From positions 1 through 64,000 of the forward strand of contig JAGAJR010000021.1 in the NCBI GenBank assembly GCA_017626035.1: DNA of 64,000 bases. The letters are read 5' to 3'. The notes below the pieces were generated by a model. The model was not told the origin of the DNA. It did not search any database and worked only from the letters and a program-made list of their open reading frames with translations. Positions 27,364 through 36,024 of the stretch are shown piece by piece. Numbering within the stretch: the stretch's first letter is position 1; each line of letters opens with the position of its first letter. Position numbers and translations under genes: made by a program. The DNA comes from Alphaproteobacteria bacterium (GTDB taxonomy: Bacteria; Pseudomonadota; Alphaproteobacteria; RF32; CAG-239).

Positions 27364-28680
27364 ATGGAATTGCTGATAGTCGGAACATTAAACGGACAAA
27401 TCGGGGCGGCCAGCAAAATCGCCATCCAAAACGGCGGAAGCGTTTCCGTGGCGGATACCGAAGAAAAGGCCTTGGAGATTTTACGTTCGGGAAAATCCGT
27501 TGAGTTGGTAATGATAGATGTCAAACTGGATGTCTATAAATTTATTTCGTCTCTTGAAAACGAGAGAATTAATGTTTTGGTTGTTGCCTGCGGCGTGGCA
27601 AATGATCCGGCTTTGGCGGTTAAAGCAATAAAAGCCGGAGCAAAAGAATATATTCCACTGCCGCCGGATCCGGAATTAATCGGTGCGGTTTTGGCTGCGG
27701 CAACGAGAGAAAATCATGCCTTAATTTACGGGGATAAAAAAACCGAGGCCGTTTTAAAAATGGCCAAACAAATTGCCCCGTCCGAAGCAAACATCCTTTT
27801 AACCGGAGAGTCCGGAACCGGTAAAGAGATTTTTTCCCGTTTTGTGCATGATAATTCCAAAAGGGCTAATAAAAAATTTGTTGCCGTTAACTGTGCGGCC
27901 ATTCCTGAAACGTTGCTTGAATCCGAGTTGTTCGGGTATGAAAAAGGGGCATTCACAGGAGCGGTGGCTCGTCGTATCGGAAAATTTGAAGAAGCAAGCG
28001 ATGGAACGCTGCTCTTGGATGAAATCTCCGAAATGGATATTAAAATTCAGGCTAAACTGCTGAGAGCCATACAGGAAAAAGAAATTGACCGTATCGGCGG
28101 CAAAGCTCCGATTAAGGTCAATACCCGTATTATTGCCACTTCCAACCGGAATTTGGATGAAGCTGTTAAAAACGGAACCTTCCGTCAAGACTTGTATTAT
28201 CGACTGAATGTTGTGAATATTAATATTCCTGCTTTAAGAGATCGTCCGGAAGATATCGTTGTTTTGGCAAAACACTTTGCCAAGAAATATTCTGAATTGA
28301 ATGAAATTCCATTGAAACCGATTAGCAAAGAAGCCGAACAAAAATTGTTGAATTACCTGTGGCCGGGAAATGTCCGCGAATTGGAAAATACTGTCCATCG
28401 GGCAGTATTGCTGAGTACGGGGGACGAAATAGACGTTTCTGCCATTATCCTTGACGATGAAAATTCCGTCATCAATAAGGAAGACGAGGTGATGACGGGT
28501 GCGGAATTTGTCGGCAACACGCTGGCCAATGCCGAACGCAATTTGATTATAGACACGCTGAAACACACAATGGGCAACCGGACAACGGCCGCAAATATTC
28601 TCGGCATATCCATCCGCACATTGCGAAACAAATTAAAACAATATCAGGAAGAGGGAATAGACATCCCGCAGGGACAATAA
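27364..28680 (+). CDS. flbD: sigma-54-dependent flagellar activator FlbD
   Basis: 438 aa. An atypical receiver-like domain (residues ~1-115) lacks the usual acidic pair near its N-terminus but keeps an Asp at MIDVKLD. It is followed by an AAA+ domain with Walker A GESGTGKE, the sigma-54 contact GAFTGA (YEKGAFTGAVARR), Walker B LLLDEISEMD, and a C-terminal Fis-type HTH (TTAANILGISIRTLRNKL). Placement inside the fliF-flhA operon and the degenerate receiver fit FlbD of Caulobacter, which activates late flagellar promoters with FliX. FliX is encoded at 51.9 kb and a sigma-54 promoter precedes fliK. Confidence 0.92.
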   Translation: MELLIVGTLNGQIGAASKIAIQNGGSVSVADTEEKALEILRSGKSVELVMIDVKLDVYKFISSLENERINVLVVACGVANDPALAVKAIKAGAKEYIPLPPDPELIGAVLAAATRENHALIYGDKKTEAVLKMAKQIAPSEANILLTGESGTGKEIFSRFVHDNSKRANKKFVAVNCAAIPETLLESELFGYEKGAFTGAVARRIGKFEEASDGTLLLDEISEMDIKIQAKLLRAIQEKEIDRIGGKAPIKVNTRIIATSNRNLDEAVKNGTFRQDLYYRLNVVNINIPALRDRPEDIVVLAKHFAKKYSELNEIPLKPISKEAEQKLLNYLWPGNVRELENTVHRAVLLSTGDEIDVSAIILDDENSVINKEDEVMTGAEFVGNTLANAERNLIIDTLKHTMGNRTTAANILGISIRTLRNKLKQYQEEGIDIPQGQ

Positions 28681-28688
28681 ACTGACAC

Positions 28689-30812
28689 ATGGCAAAGCAA
28701 CCGGTAAATAACGCTGCGATATTCGGCGGAAAATCTTTCAAAGAGCTGCTCGTTTCCTCCACCAAAAGGGGCGACATCTTTTTTGCTTTAGCCATTATTT
28801 TGATGCTGGTTATCTTGATTATGCCGATGCCGGCTTGGTTGTTGGATATTGCATTGGCTTTTTCCATTACCTTGTCCTGCCTGGTTTTGATGACGGCAAT
28901 TTTTATTGAAAAACCGACGGAGTTCAGTGCGTTTCCTCTGGTGCTTTTGATTACCACCATGTATCGTTTGTCTCTGAACCTTGCCTCCACGCGTTTGATT
29001 TTGGCTAACGGTTATCTTGGCCCGGATGCCGCCGGTCAGGTCATTAAAGCCTTTGGCGGATTTATTATGGGCAATAACTTTGTCATCGGCGTTATCGTGT
29101 TTGCGATTTTGGTATTGGTAAACTTTGTGGTTATTACCAAGGGTTCCGGCCGTATTGCCGAAGTTGCCGCCCGTTTTGCCTTGGACGCCATGCCGGGTAA
29201 GCAAATGGCAATTGATGCCGACTTGTCTTCCGGTTTGATTACGGAAGAAGAAGCCCGAGCCCGCCGTGAAGATTTGGCCAAAGAAAGCTCTTTTTACGGA
29301 GCTATGGACGGTGCTTCCAAGTTTGTCCGCGGAGATGCCATTGCCGGATTGATTATTACCTTTATTAATATCGTGGCCGGTATCATTATCGGTATGGTGC
29401 AGAATGATATGAGTTTTGCCGCCGCCGGTGAAACTTATACCCGCTTAACCGTTGGTGACGGATTGGTTTCACAAGTTCCGGCTCTGATTATTTCCGTTGC
29501 TGCCGGTATTTTGGTTTCCAAAGCCGGAATGACCGATTCCACAGATAAGGTTTTGTTTGAGCAGGTTTCAAATTATCCTAAAGCATTGGGCATGAGTGCC
29601 TTTATGGCGTTGGCTTTGGGAATGTTGCCGGGAACGCCGGCAATCCCTTTTGTGCTGTTGTCTGTTTTAACCGGGGTAACGGCTTATTATCTGGACAAAC
29701 AGCAAAAATTGGCTCAGGCAAGAGCCCAAGAGGTGATGGAGCAGGAGCAGAAACAGGGAAAATCGGCCAAGGCGGCGGAAGAACCGATAGCCAATGCTTT
29801 GCGGATAGATTTAATCCGTCTGGAAATAGGATATGGGCTGCTGCCTTTAATTAATGACGAGAGCAATCGGAAATTGACCGACCAGATTAAAGCCCTGCGG
29901 CGGGCTTTGGCGTCTGACTTGGGATTTGTCATGCCGTCTATCCGTATTCAGGATAATATGCAGTTAGAAGCCAATGAGTATAATATTTATATTAAAGAGG
30001 TCAAATCCGGCAGAGGCGAACTTCGTCCGACACAATTATTGGTAATGGATCCTCGGGGCGAGCCGATATCCCTTCCGGGAGAAAAGACAACCGAACCGAC
30101 GTTTGGCCTGAAAGCGATGTGGGTTGACCCGTCTTACCGTGAAGAAGCCATGTTCCGAGGCTATACGGTTGTTGATCCGGCCACGGTGGTTACCACCCAT
30201 ATTACCGAATTGGTTAAAGATAATATGCCGGAATTGCTGTCTTATGCCGAAACACAAAAACTTCTTGATGAAATGGATAAAGAACATCAGAAACTCATTA
30301 AAGAACTTATTCCGAGCAAAGTCAGTCTTGGAGCCGTTCAGAGAATTTTGCAGAATTTGCTGCAGGAGAGAGTTTCCATCCGTGACTTGCCGTCTATTTT
30401 GGAAGGAATTTCCGAAGCCGTCAGTTCTACCCGCAGCCTGATGATGATTACCGAGCATGTTCGTGCCAGACTGGCTCGCCAGCTTTCAAATGCTTATGCC
30501 AATGAACTGGGAATTATTCCTTTGGTTACGCTTTCTCCGGAATGGGAACATGCTTTTGCGGAATCTATTGTCGGCGAGGGCGACGACCGCCAGTTGGCTA
30601 TGGCTCCGACGGCATTGCAGACCTTCATAACCAAAGTTCGGGACACGATGGAAGGCTTGGCAATTAAAGGCGAAAGTGCCGTCTTGTTGACCAGCCCGGG
30701 AATTCGTCCGTTTGTCCGTTCGATTATTGAGCGTTTTCGCCCGATGACCGTGGTTATGTCGCAAAATGAAATTCATCCGAAAGCAAAAATTAAAACCGTA
30801 GGCCAAATTTAG
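28689..30812 (+). CDS. flhA: flagellar export gate protein FlhA
   Basis: 707 aa, typical for FlhA. Eight N-terminal transmembrane segments (for example IFFALAIILMLVILIMPMPA; FVIGVIVFAILVLVNFVVIT) include the FHIPEP-family loop (KGSGRIAEVAARFALDAMPG, QMAIDADLSSGLI). The large cytoplasmic domain (from ~residue 340) ends in TVVMSQNEIHPKAKIKTVG. It forms the nonameric ring that receives export substrates and uses proton-motive force. Confidence 0.97.
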   Translation: MAKQPVNNAAIFGGKSFKELLVSSTKRGDIFFALAIILMLVILIMPMPAWLLDIALAFSITLSCLVLMTAIFIEKPTEFSAFPLVLLITTMYRLSLNLASTRLILANGYLGPDAAGQVIKAFGGFIMGNNFVIGVIVFAILVLVNFVVITKGSGRIAEVAARFALDAMPGKQMAIDADLSSGLITEEEARARREDLAKESSFYGAMDGASKFVRGDAIAGLIITFINIVAGIIIGMVQNDMSFAAAGETYTRLTVGDGLVSQVPALIISVAAGILVSKAGMTDSTDKVLFEQVSNYPKALGMSAFMALALGMLPGTPAIPFVLLSVLTGVTAYYLDKQQKLAQARAQEVMEQEQKQGKSAKAAEEPIANALRIDLIRLEIGYGLLPLINDESNRKLTDQIKALRRALASDLGFVMPSIRIQDNMQLEANEYNIYIKEVKSGRGELRPTQLLVMDPRGEPISLPGEKTTEPTFGLKAMWVDPSYREEAMFRGYTVVDPATVVTTHITELVKDNMPELLSYAETQKLLDEMDKEHQKLIKELIPSKVSLGAVQRILQNLLQERVSIRDLPSILEGISEAVSSTRSLMMITEHVRARLARQLSNAYANELGIIPLVTLSPEWEHAFAESIVGEGDDRQLAMAPTALQTFITKVRDTMEGLAIKGESAVLLTSPGIRPFVRSIIERFRPMTVVMSQNEIHPKAKIKTVGQI

Positions 30813-30825
30813 GAGCAGCTGAGAA

Positions 30826-31779
30826 ATGAAAATAAAAAATTTTTCCGCTCCGACAATGGCTCAGGCAATGGCTTTGGTTAAAGAAGAACTGGGTGATGAG
30901 GCTGTCATCATTTCCAGTACAAAGGACAAAGACGGGAATTTTAATATCACCGCTGCGATTGAAGAAGATGAAATCCGGTTTGATTTGGAAGATAAGGCGG
31001 AAGTTGTCAGCCGCAAAGTTTCGTTTAACGATGCCCATATCAGAGAAAGTTTGGAATATCACGGTGTTTTGGATATGGTTGCCGGGCGTATTCTGGCGAA
31101 TGTCCGCCGCATAAGTTCCGAACAACGGATATATGATGATAAAGCCCTTTTGGAACAAAGCTTGTCGGGATTATTCGGTTATTCGGACGTTCTGGATTTG
31201 CAAAATCCGTTTAAAATGTTTATGGGCGTTCCGGGCAGCGGAAAATCAACCGCGATTGCCAAAGTGGCAACACAAGCCAAGTTAAAAGGTATCAGAAGCT
31301 GCATTATCAGCACGGATAATGTCCGTGCCGGTGCCAACAAACAATTGGAGGCCTTTGCCAATATTCTGGAGACGGATTTTTTGTTTTGCAAAGGCGAACG
31401 GGCATTGTATGAAACAAGCCGAAAAGCCGGAGAGGTTTATCCTTTGGTTTTGATAGACACGCCGGGAATTAATCCGTTTCAAAAAGAGGAAGTTGAAAAA
31501 CTCTCCGCGTTGTCGGAAGTTGTTAAAAGTGAAATGATTTTAACCATGGATGCCGGAAAAAACACCTGCGAAGCGGTGGAAATTGCCGATGTTTTTGCGG
31601 ATATCGGCGTAAAACATTTATTGCCGACCCGTTTGGATTTAACCCGCCGTATCGGAGCTTTGCTGTCGGTTGCCAATTGCTGCGGACTGAGTTTTTGTGC
31701 GGCGAGTGTCAGCTCAAAAATTGCTCAGGGATTGGCTCGTATTGATAACAAATCACTGGCAGAATTGATTTTAGCCTAG
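30826..31779 (+). CDS. flhF: flagellar placement GTPase FlhF
   Basis: 317 aa, an SRP-type GTPase. The N-terminus has the FlhF pattern MKIKNFSAPTMAQAMALVKE...DEAVIISS. The G domain carries the P-loop GVPGSGKST, the DNVRAGANKQLEAFA insertion-box region and LIDTPGINPF in place of the usual DTAG/R. The variable B domain is short, so the protein is smaller than gamma-proteobacterial FlhF. With FlhG it sets the position and number of polar flagella. It is in the fliF-flhG run. Confidence 0.9.
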   Translation: MKIKNFSAPTMAQAMALVKEELGDEAVIISSTKDKDGNFNITAAIEEDEIRFDLEDKAEVVSRKVSFNDAHIRESLEYHGVLDMVAGRILANVRRISSEQRIYDDKALLEQSLSGLFGYSDVLDLQNPFKMFMGVPGSGKSTAIAKVATQAKLKGIRSCIISTDNVRAGANKQLEAFANILETDFLFCKGERALYETSRKAGEVYPLVLIDTPGINPFQKEEVEKLSALSEVVKSEMILTMDAGKNTCEAVEIADVFADIGVKHLLPTRLDLTRRIGALLSVANCCGLSFCAASVSSKIAQGLARIDNKSLAELILA

Positions 31780-31795
31780 TTAAAAAGAGGGAAAA

Positions 31796-32599
31796 ATGGA
31801 AAATACAAAAGCCGAAGAACTCAAAATAATGCCGAGAGGAGAAATGCCGGGAAGCCTTCGTAAGGGAAAAAATATGATTGCGGTTGCCTCCGGAAAAGGC
31901 GGGGTCGGAAAAACATGGTTTTCAATCACGCTGGCTCATGCTTTGAGCGGTTTGCGGCAGAAAACGCTTTTGTTTGACGGCGATTTGGGGCTGGCAAATA
32001 TTGACATCCAACTGGGCTTGATGGTGCGGAACGATTTGGGCAGCGTCATCGGCGGCGGGATGACTTTGAATCAGGTTATTCATCATTGTGAAAAAACGCA
32101 TTTTGATGTGATTGCCGGGCGTTCCGGATCGGCAGGGTTGGCTTCTATGCCGATAGGTCGTTTGCAGATTTTGGGAGAAGATTTGTCTTTGCTGGCGTCA
32201 TCTTACCATAAGGTTATATTGGATATGGGAGCCGGTGTGGAAAAACCGATACGGATATTGTCCGGTATGGCCGGAAAAATTATTGTGCTCTGCACGGATG
32301 AGCCGACTTCGTTAACCGACGCTTATGCTTTTATCAAAATTATGTCGATGCAGTATCCGAAATGCGATTTAAATGTGGTGATTAATCAGGCAAATTCCGT
32401 GCGGGAAGGGCAGAGAACATACGATACTTTGCTGAAAGCCTGCCGCAACTTCTTGAAAATTTCTCCGCCGCTGTTAGGTATTATCAGAAGGGATACCAGG
32501 GTGCGGGATTCCATTCGCAACCAAGCCCCGCTGATTAACCGTTATCCGACTTCGGAAGCTGCCGAAGACGTGATTGCCATAGCCAAAAAGCTGATTTAG
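31796..32599 (+). CDS. flhG: MinD-like flagellar number regulator FlhG (FleN/YlxH)
   Basis: 267 aa ParA/MinD ATPase: deviant Walker A ASGKGGVGKTWFS, LLFDGDLGLANIDIQLGL, and CTDEPTSLTDAYAFIKIM (the FlhG/YlxH signature), with a basic C-terminal part. It antagonises FlhF and limits flagellar number. It immediately follows flhF, as is usual. Confidence 0.92.
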   Translation: MENTKAEELKIMPRGEMPGSLRKGKNMIAVASGKGGVGKTWFSITLAHALSGLRQKTLLFDGDLGLANIDIQLGLMVRNDLGSVIGGGMTLNQVIHHCEKTHFDVIAGRSGSAGLASMPIGRLQILGEDLSLLASSYHKVILDMGAGVEKPIRILSGMAGKIIVLCTDEPTSLTDAYAFIKIMSMQYPKCDLNVVINQANSVREGQRTYDTLLKACRNFLKISPPLLGIIRRDTRVRDSIRNQAPLINRYPTSEAAEDVIAIAKKLI

Positions 32600-32601
32600 C
32601 C

Positions 32602-34212
32602 ATGAATACGTCCGTTCCTCCGATAACCACTCCGATAATAACGCCGTCTCCGGCGGATAAGGTTATTGACGGGATAATGGAAAATATTCCCGTGCAGGTG
32701 GAAATTAAAACGGGCGACAACATTATGCTCCAAGTGCTGATGAATACGGCATCCGGCGAAAACGGATTGTTTAAAATGAATGCTTTTGTGAACGGGGAGC
32801 AGATAAAGCAGCCTCTGGATGTTAAAATCAGCCAAAACGTAAATTTTCCTCCCGAGAGCGTGGTTAACGTAAAAGTTACGGGAAAGGATGCTTCCGGCTT
32901 GCAAATCCGCCTGCTGAGCGTTAACGGCGAAAAGCCGGAAAATTTCTTGTTAAAAGCGGAAACGGGAAAAACGCCGTCTCAGACAAACTCTGTGATTAAA
33001 GACTTGGGAAATATAAAACAAAACTTGGGTTTTAGTAACGGAAGTCTGGAAAAAATCGCCGCGGATATTGTAAAAGAGTTGCAGCTTCCGGCAGAAAAAG
33101 GGGCAGAAATTGTCCGTCAAATGGGAAGTGTCAAAACAGTTCTGAGTTTAAACGAGTTTTTTCCCGATATTCAAAATCAGGTGTCCGGTAAAAATGAGTT
33201 TCCGCAGCCCCTGTTATCAGAGTTGAAAAATATTTTGCAGAATTATCAAACGGAAACGAATAAAAGCGAAACTATTCCGACACGGGAAATTAAAGCGGTT
33301 TTTGAAAAATATCCGCAGTTGCAGATAGAAGGGGAGTTAAAGTTTATCGGGGAAAACAAATTGCCCGTCGTCAAAACGCCGTTGGGCGATGTTTATCCAG
33401 ATAAGAACATCCGACTGCCGGAAGGGACAAAGTTTTTGTTTGCGGTTAAAGAGCTGCTTGTGCCGGAAAGAGGTTTGTCTCCGGAACTTGTGAGCGGCAA
33501 TGTTTTGGCAACGGGAATGGATGGAAAAGGGATAGGCGGAGCGTCGCACAATATTCTTGCGTCGATTCTTGAGGTTTTGAAACCGTTGGAACAAAGCCCG
33601 CAAAAAGAACTGTTTCAGCAGATTGTTGCAAAAATTCCGGCTCCGAACGCCAAAATGCTTGCCAATCTGGTGTCGTATGTCAAGGCGGCCGGCAGCAATG
33701 ATGTAACGGCCTGGCTGGGAAAAGAACTGACGGAACAATTGAGCAAGGGTGGAATTGAGGCCAGAGAAACGCTCGCTAAACTCGGAGAACTTTTTACGGC
33801 TCCTAAAACGGATACGGTGCAATGGCGGATTATTGACGTGCCGTTTTATGCCGGGGAGAATATGAGCAAAATCCGGATTGCCGTCAAAAAAATGCAGCAG
33901 GATGAAGAGCAGAACAAAAATTCTTCAAAGCAGAAAACTGCAACCAGATTTGTGTTGGATACGAGTTTTTCGCAATTGGGAAGTTTTCAGTTTGACGGCT
34001 TTTCAATTAAGGACGAAAAACGTTTTGATCTGATTATCCGAACGGAAAAATATTTTGAAGAGGATTTTTGCTCCAATGTTATCCGCATTTTCAAAAAAAC
34101 ATTGAATGATGTCGGTTATGTCGGCAATGTGTATGTCAATCTTAAAGAAAATTTTATAAAAGTATGTGAAGATAACATCAACAATGAATTAAAAGACGGT
34201 ATCTTCATATGA
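32602..34212 (+). CDS. second FliK-like protein in the flagellar operon
   Basis: 536 aa, no signal peptide. The N-terminal ~110 residues look like a beta domain (IPVQVEIKTGDNIMLQVLMN), the middle is helical and variable, and the C-terminal ~100 residues resemble a Flg_hook fold: RFVLDTSFSQLGSFQFDGFS, then RFDLIIRTEKYFEEDFCSNV and FKKTLNDVGYVGNVYVNLKE. The order (LG-x-hydrophobic strand, then a helix ending in GY/GF) parallels FliK at 16.1 kb. It begins 2 bp after flhG and overlaps the next gene by ATGA, so it belongs to this operon. It may act in hook-length or export control, but this is inference. Confidence 0.75.
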   Translation: MNTSVPPITTPIITPSPADKVIDGIMENIPVQVEIKTGDNIMLQVLMNTASGENGLFKMNAFVNGEQIKQPLDVKISQNVNFPPESVVNVKVTGKDASGLQIRLLSVNGEKPENFLLKAETGKTPSQTNSVIKDLGNIKQNLGFSNGSLEKIAADIVKELQLPAEKGAEIVRQMGSVKTVLSLNEFFPDIQNQVSGKNEFPQPLLSELKNILQNYQTETNKSETIPTREIKAVFEKYPQLQIEGELKFIGENKLPVVKTPLGDVYPDKNIRLPEGTKFLFAVKELLVPERGLSPELVSGNVLATGMDGKGIGGASHNILASILEVLKPLEQSPQKELFQQIVAKIPAPNAKMLANLVSYVKAAGSNDVTAWLGKELTEQLSKGGIEARETLAKLGELFTAPKTDTVQWRIIDVPFYAGENMSKIRIAVKKMQQDEEQNKNSSKQKTATRFVLDTSFSQLGSFQFDGFSIKDEKRFDLIIRTEKYFEEDFCSNVIRIFKKTLNDVGYVGNVYVNLKENFIKVCEDNINNELKDGIFI

Positions 34213-35399
34213 TTAAAACAGAAATAAAAACTTATACGACCGACCCTCTGGGGTATTACGCCGAATTGGAAGTAAGCAACACGGCCGGCGATGACGTAAT
34301 TAAACAAAGCTACCGGGAAAAAGCCAAATACTGGCATCCGGACCATAACACAAGCGAAGAAGCTTTAGAGAGGTTTCAAAAAATTTCGGTTGCGTATGAT
34401 ATCTTAAAAGATGAAAAAAACAGATTAATGTATGATCTCTTGGCTCAGGCTTACCCGAAAGAAAAATTTCCCGATATGTTTGCCTTGAAGGTGTATAAAA
34501 ACCGGAAAGGAGAAGAAGACATAAGCGTTCGAGCCTTAAGCCTGCGTCAGGTTGTCGGAAAATTGGTAAAATATTCTGATGAAATGAATCTGGAAATCTG
34601 CAATTTCAAAGAAGCCCAATCCGCGGTTTTGAAAAATTCGCTGATAAATTTGTTTTTGGGCTGGTGGAGCGTGCAGTCCGTTCCGCATAATATTGACGCC
34701 CTGATTTCCAATTACAAAGGAATTAATAAAAACACGCAGGAAAATTTAACACTGCTGATTCACAATGCTTATGCCTATTATCAGGATAAAAAGGATAATG
34801 AAGCGTATCTGTCGGCTTATCAGGCTTTGAACTATGCCAATCCGTATCAGCAGGAATTGTTAAAGCGGTTTATGGCTTCGCTGGATGTCCGTCCGCAGAC
34901 AAAACTTCCGACATGGAATTTTAATCTTCTGAAATATCTCCAGTTGGTTATTCCGGGCATTGTGGCATTGTTGCTGGTAATGCCTTTTTCGGCAAAAGTG
35001 TTGACCAATTCCGAGTTAAACCGTTATTTTGCCGAGAAACCGGAAGGGATAAACTATTATCAGGAAGTCAAGTTTCGAACCGGCGGACGAACAGTGGATG
35101 ATGTGGTCGTGTCTAAAATTTTGAATATTCCTGCCAATACCGATGATTTGAATATGCTTTATCATTTGACGGAAGCCACAGACGTTATGTATGGCCCGGA
35201 TGAAGACTTCGATGTTTTGAAAAAAGCCAAATCAAGAGCAACCGTCCGCGTAACCGGATATACGCCGGACAAGCAGTGGTTTCGGGTTATGCTGGATAAC
35301 GGCGATATGGGATTTGTCAAAGCCAAAATCTTGAAAAAAGGCATTGGAGCTGAAATTCCCGAAGGCAGCAAAATTTATACCGGTATCAAAATTAAGTAA
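34209..35399 (+). CDS. membrane-anchored J-domain protein with C-terminal SH3-like domain
   Basis: 396 aa. An N-terminal J domain (residues ~12-80) keeps the HPD tripeptide at 43-45 (KYWHPDHN), needed to stimulate DnaK. A helical middle contains TPR-like stretches (residues ~175-225), a single transmembrane segment lies at ~244-263 (LQLVIPGIVALLLVMPF), and a predicted extracytoplasmic SH3_3-like end reads RVTGYTPDKQWFRVMLDNGD. The ATGA overlap with the preceding FliK-like gene makes it the last gene of the flagellar operon. A co-chaperone role at the flagellar base or envelope is inferred from position only. Confidence 0.8.
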   Translation: MIKTEIKTYTTDPLGYYAELEVSNTAGDDVIKQSYREKAKYWHPDHNTSEEALERFQKISVAYDILKDEKNRLMYDLLAQAYPKEKFPDMFALKVYKNRKGEEDISVRALSLRQVVGKLVKYSDEMNLEICNFKEAQSAVLKNSLINLFLGWWSVQSVPHNIDALISNYKGINKNTQENLTLLIHNAYAYYQDKKDNEAYLSAYQALNYANPYQQELLKRFMASLDVRPQTKLPTWNFNLLKYLQLVIPGIVALLLVMPFSAKVLTNSELNRYFAEKPEGINYYQEVKFRTGGRTVDDVVVSKILNIPANTDDLNMLYHLTEATDVMYGPDEDFDVLKKAKSRATVRVTGYTPDKQWFRVMLDNGDMGFVKAKILKKGIGAEIPEGSKIYTGIKIK

Positions 35400-35402
35400 A
35401 CA

Positions 35403-35425
35403 AAGCCCCTTTTTGAGGGGCTTAA
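35403..35425. terminator. bidirectional terminator, end of flagellar operon and of HTH unit copy 1
   Basis: AAGCCCC-TTTTTGA-GGGGCTT. An equivalent hairpin sits at the same place in copy 2 (49265-49292). Confidence 0.8.
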
Positions 35426-35428
35426 ATT

Positions 35429-35707
35429 TTACTCTTTAGGCTTAGAAAGAAAGCCGGCGTAAACATGGAGTTGATAATAATTGGCCAGCTTTTGGATAAG
35501 TTTCCAGTTAACGGCTTCCCGCCCGATTTCCACATTGTCCAACTCTCTCTGCTTAATATGTAAATCCATACAGACAACGGAAGAATTTATTTTCCGCTTT
35601 TGGCGGATACGGAATAAGTGCATACCCAGAGAGCGTTGAATAGCTTTAGGAATAGATTTGTTTTCCGATTGATAGAAAAAATTAGTTTTGATTTTGTGTT
35701 CAGTCAT
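35429..35707 (-). CDS. small HTH protein, duplicated unit copy 1
   Basis: 92 aa and about 92% identical to the product at 49294-49572 (seven substitutions). Residues ~25-85 look like an XRE-type HTH: LGMHLFRIRQKRKINSS, then IKQRELDNVEIGREAVNWKL and IQKLANYYQLHVYAGF. The N-terminus is Lys/Asn-rich. The start is placed at ATG 35707 (MTEHKIK) because AAGGAG lies nine bases before it and the two copies agree from here; the in-frame ATG 14 codons upstream would overlap the leader terminator. It is preceded by a ~170-nt structured RNA. Target unknown. Confidence 0.85.
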   Translation of the reverse strand: MTEHKIKTNFFYQSENKSIPKAIQRSLGMHLFRIRQKRKINSSVVCMDLHIKQRELDNVEIGREAVNWKLIQKLANYYQLHVYAGFLSKPKE

Positions 35708-35736
35708 CTTTTCAAACTCCTTATTTTGTTTTGGTA

Positions 35737-35770
35737 AAACAAAACTCACCTTATTGAAAAATAAGGTGAG
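35737..35770 (-). terminator. intrinsic terminator/attenuator in HTH leader, copy 1
   Basis: On the minus strand CTCACCTTATT-TTTC-AATAAGGTGAG (11-bp perfect stem) is followed by TTTTGTTTT. It lies between the leader RNA and the HTH ribosome-binding site, so transcripts must read through it to express the protein. Confidence 0.8.
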
Positions 35771-35904
35771 GGAGTTCAGAACTGTTAATACTCAGTCTGC
35801 ATTCTTCGACACATAAATATGCTTATACCTGCAGCTCCCTCAAGGAGGAGATATTTGTGTATTAATGGAGCTCTGACACTCCGCAGTCCACCTCTGAACT
35901 GCAA
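35737..35904 (-). ncRNA. structured leader RNA / candidate small RNA, copy 1
   Basis: A ~168-nt transcript is predicted from the TTGCAA promoter to the terminator. Stems in order are GCAGTTC/GGACTGC (35883-35902), AGCTCC/GGAGCT (35833-35873) enclosing a CTCCTCCTT loop, CATAT/ATGTG, ACTG/CAGT, and the terminator. Each has an equivalent in copy 2, some with compensating or wobble changes. The loop is complementary to the HTH ribosome-binding site. No known RNA family was recognised. Confidence 0.65.
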
Positions 35905-35909
35905 AAAGG

Positions 35910-35937
35910 ATGATAAAGCAAATAGATTAATTTGCAA
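35910..35937 (-). promoter_or_regulatory. promoter of HTH unit copy 1
   Basis: Minus strand TTGCAA (35932-35937), 16-bp spacer, TATCAT (35910-35915). The start point is predicted right at the first hairpin. Confidence 0.7.
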
Positions 35938-36024
35938 TTAAAATTCTAAGGCACAATCTCATAAGCTGAACATAGATAGCAACGGGATGTCAAGGCACTT
36001 ACTCTCCATAGCTAACTTTCGCCA

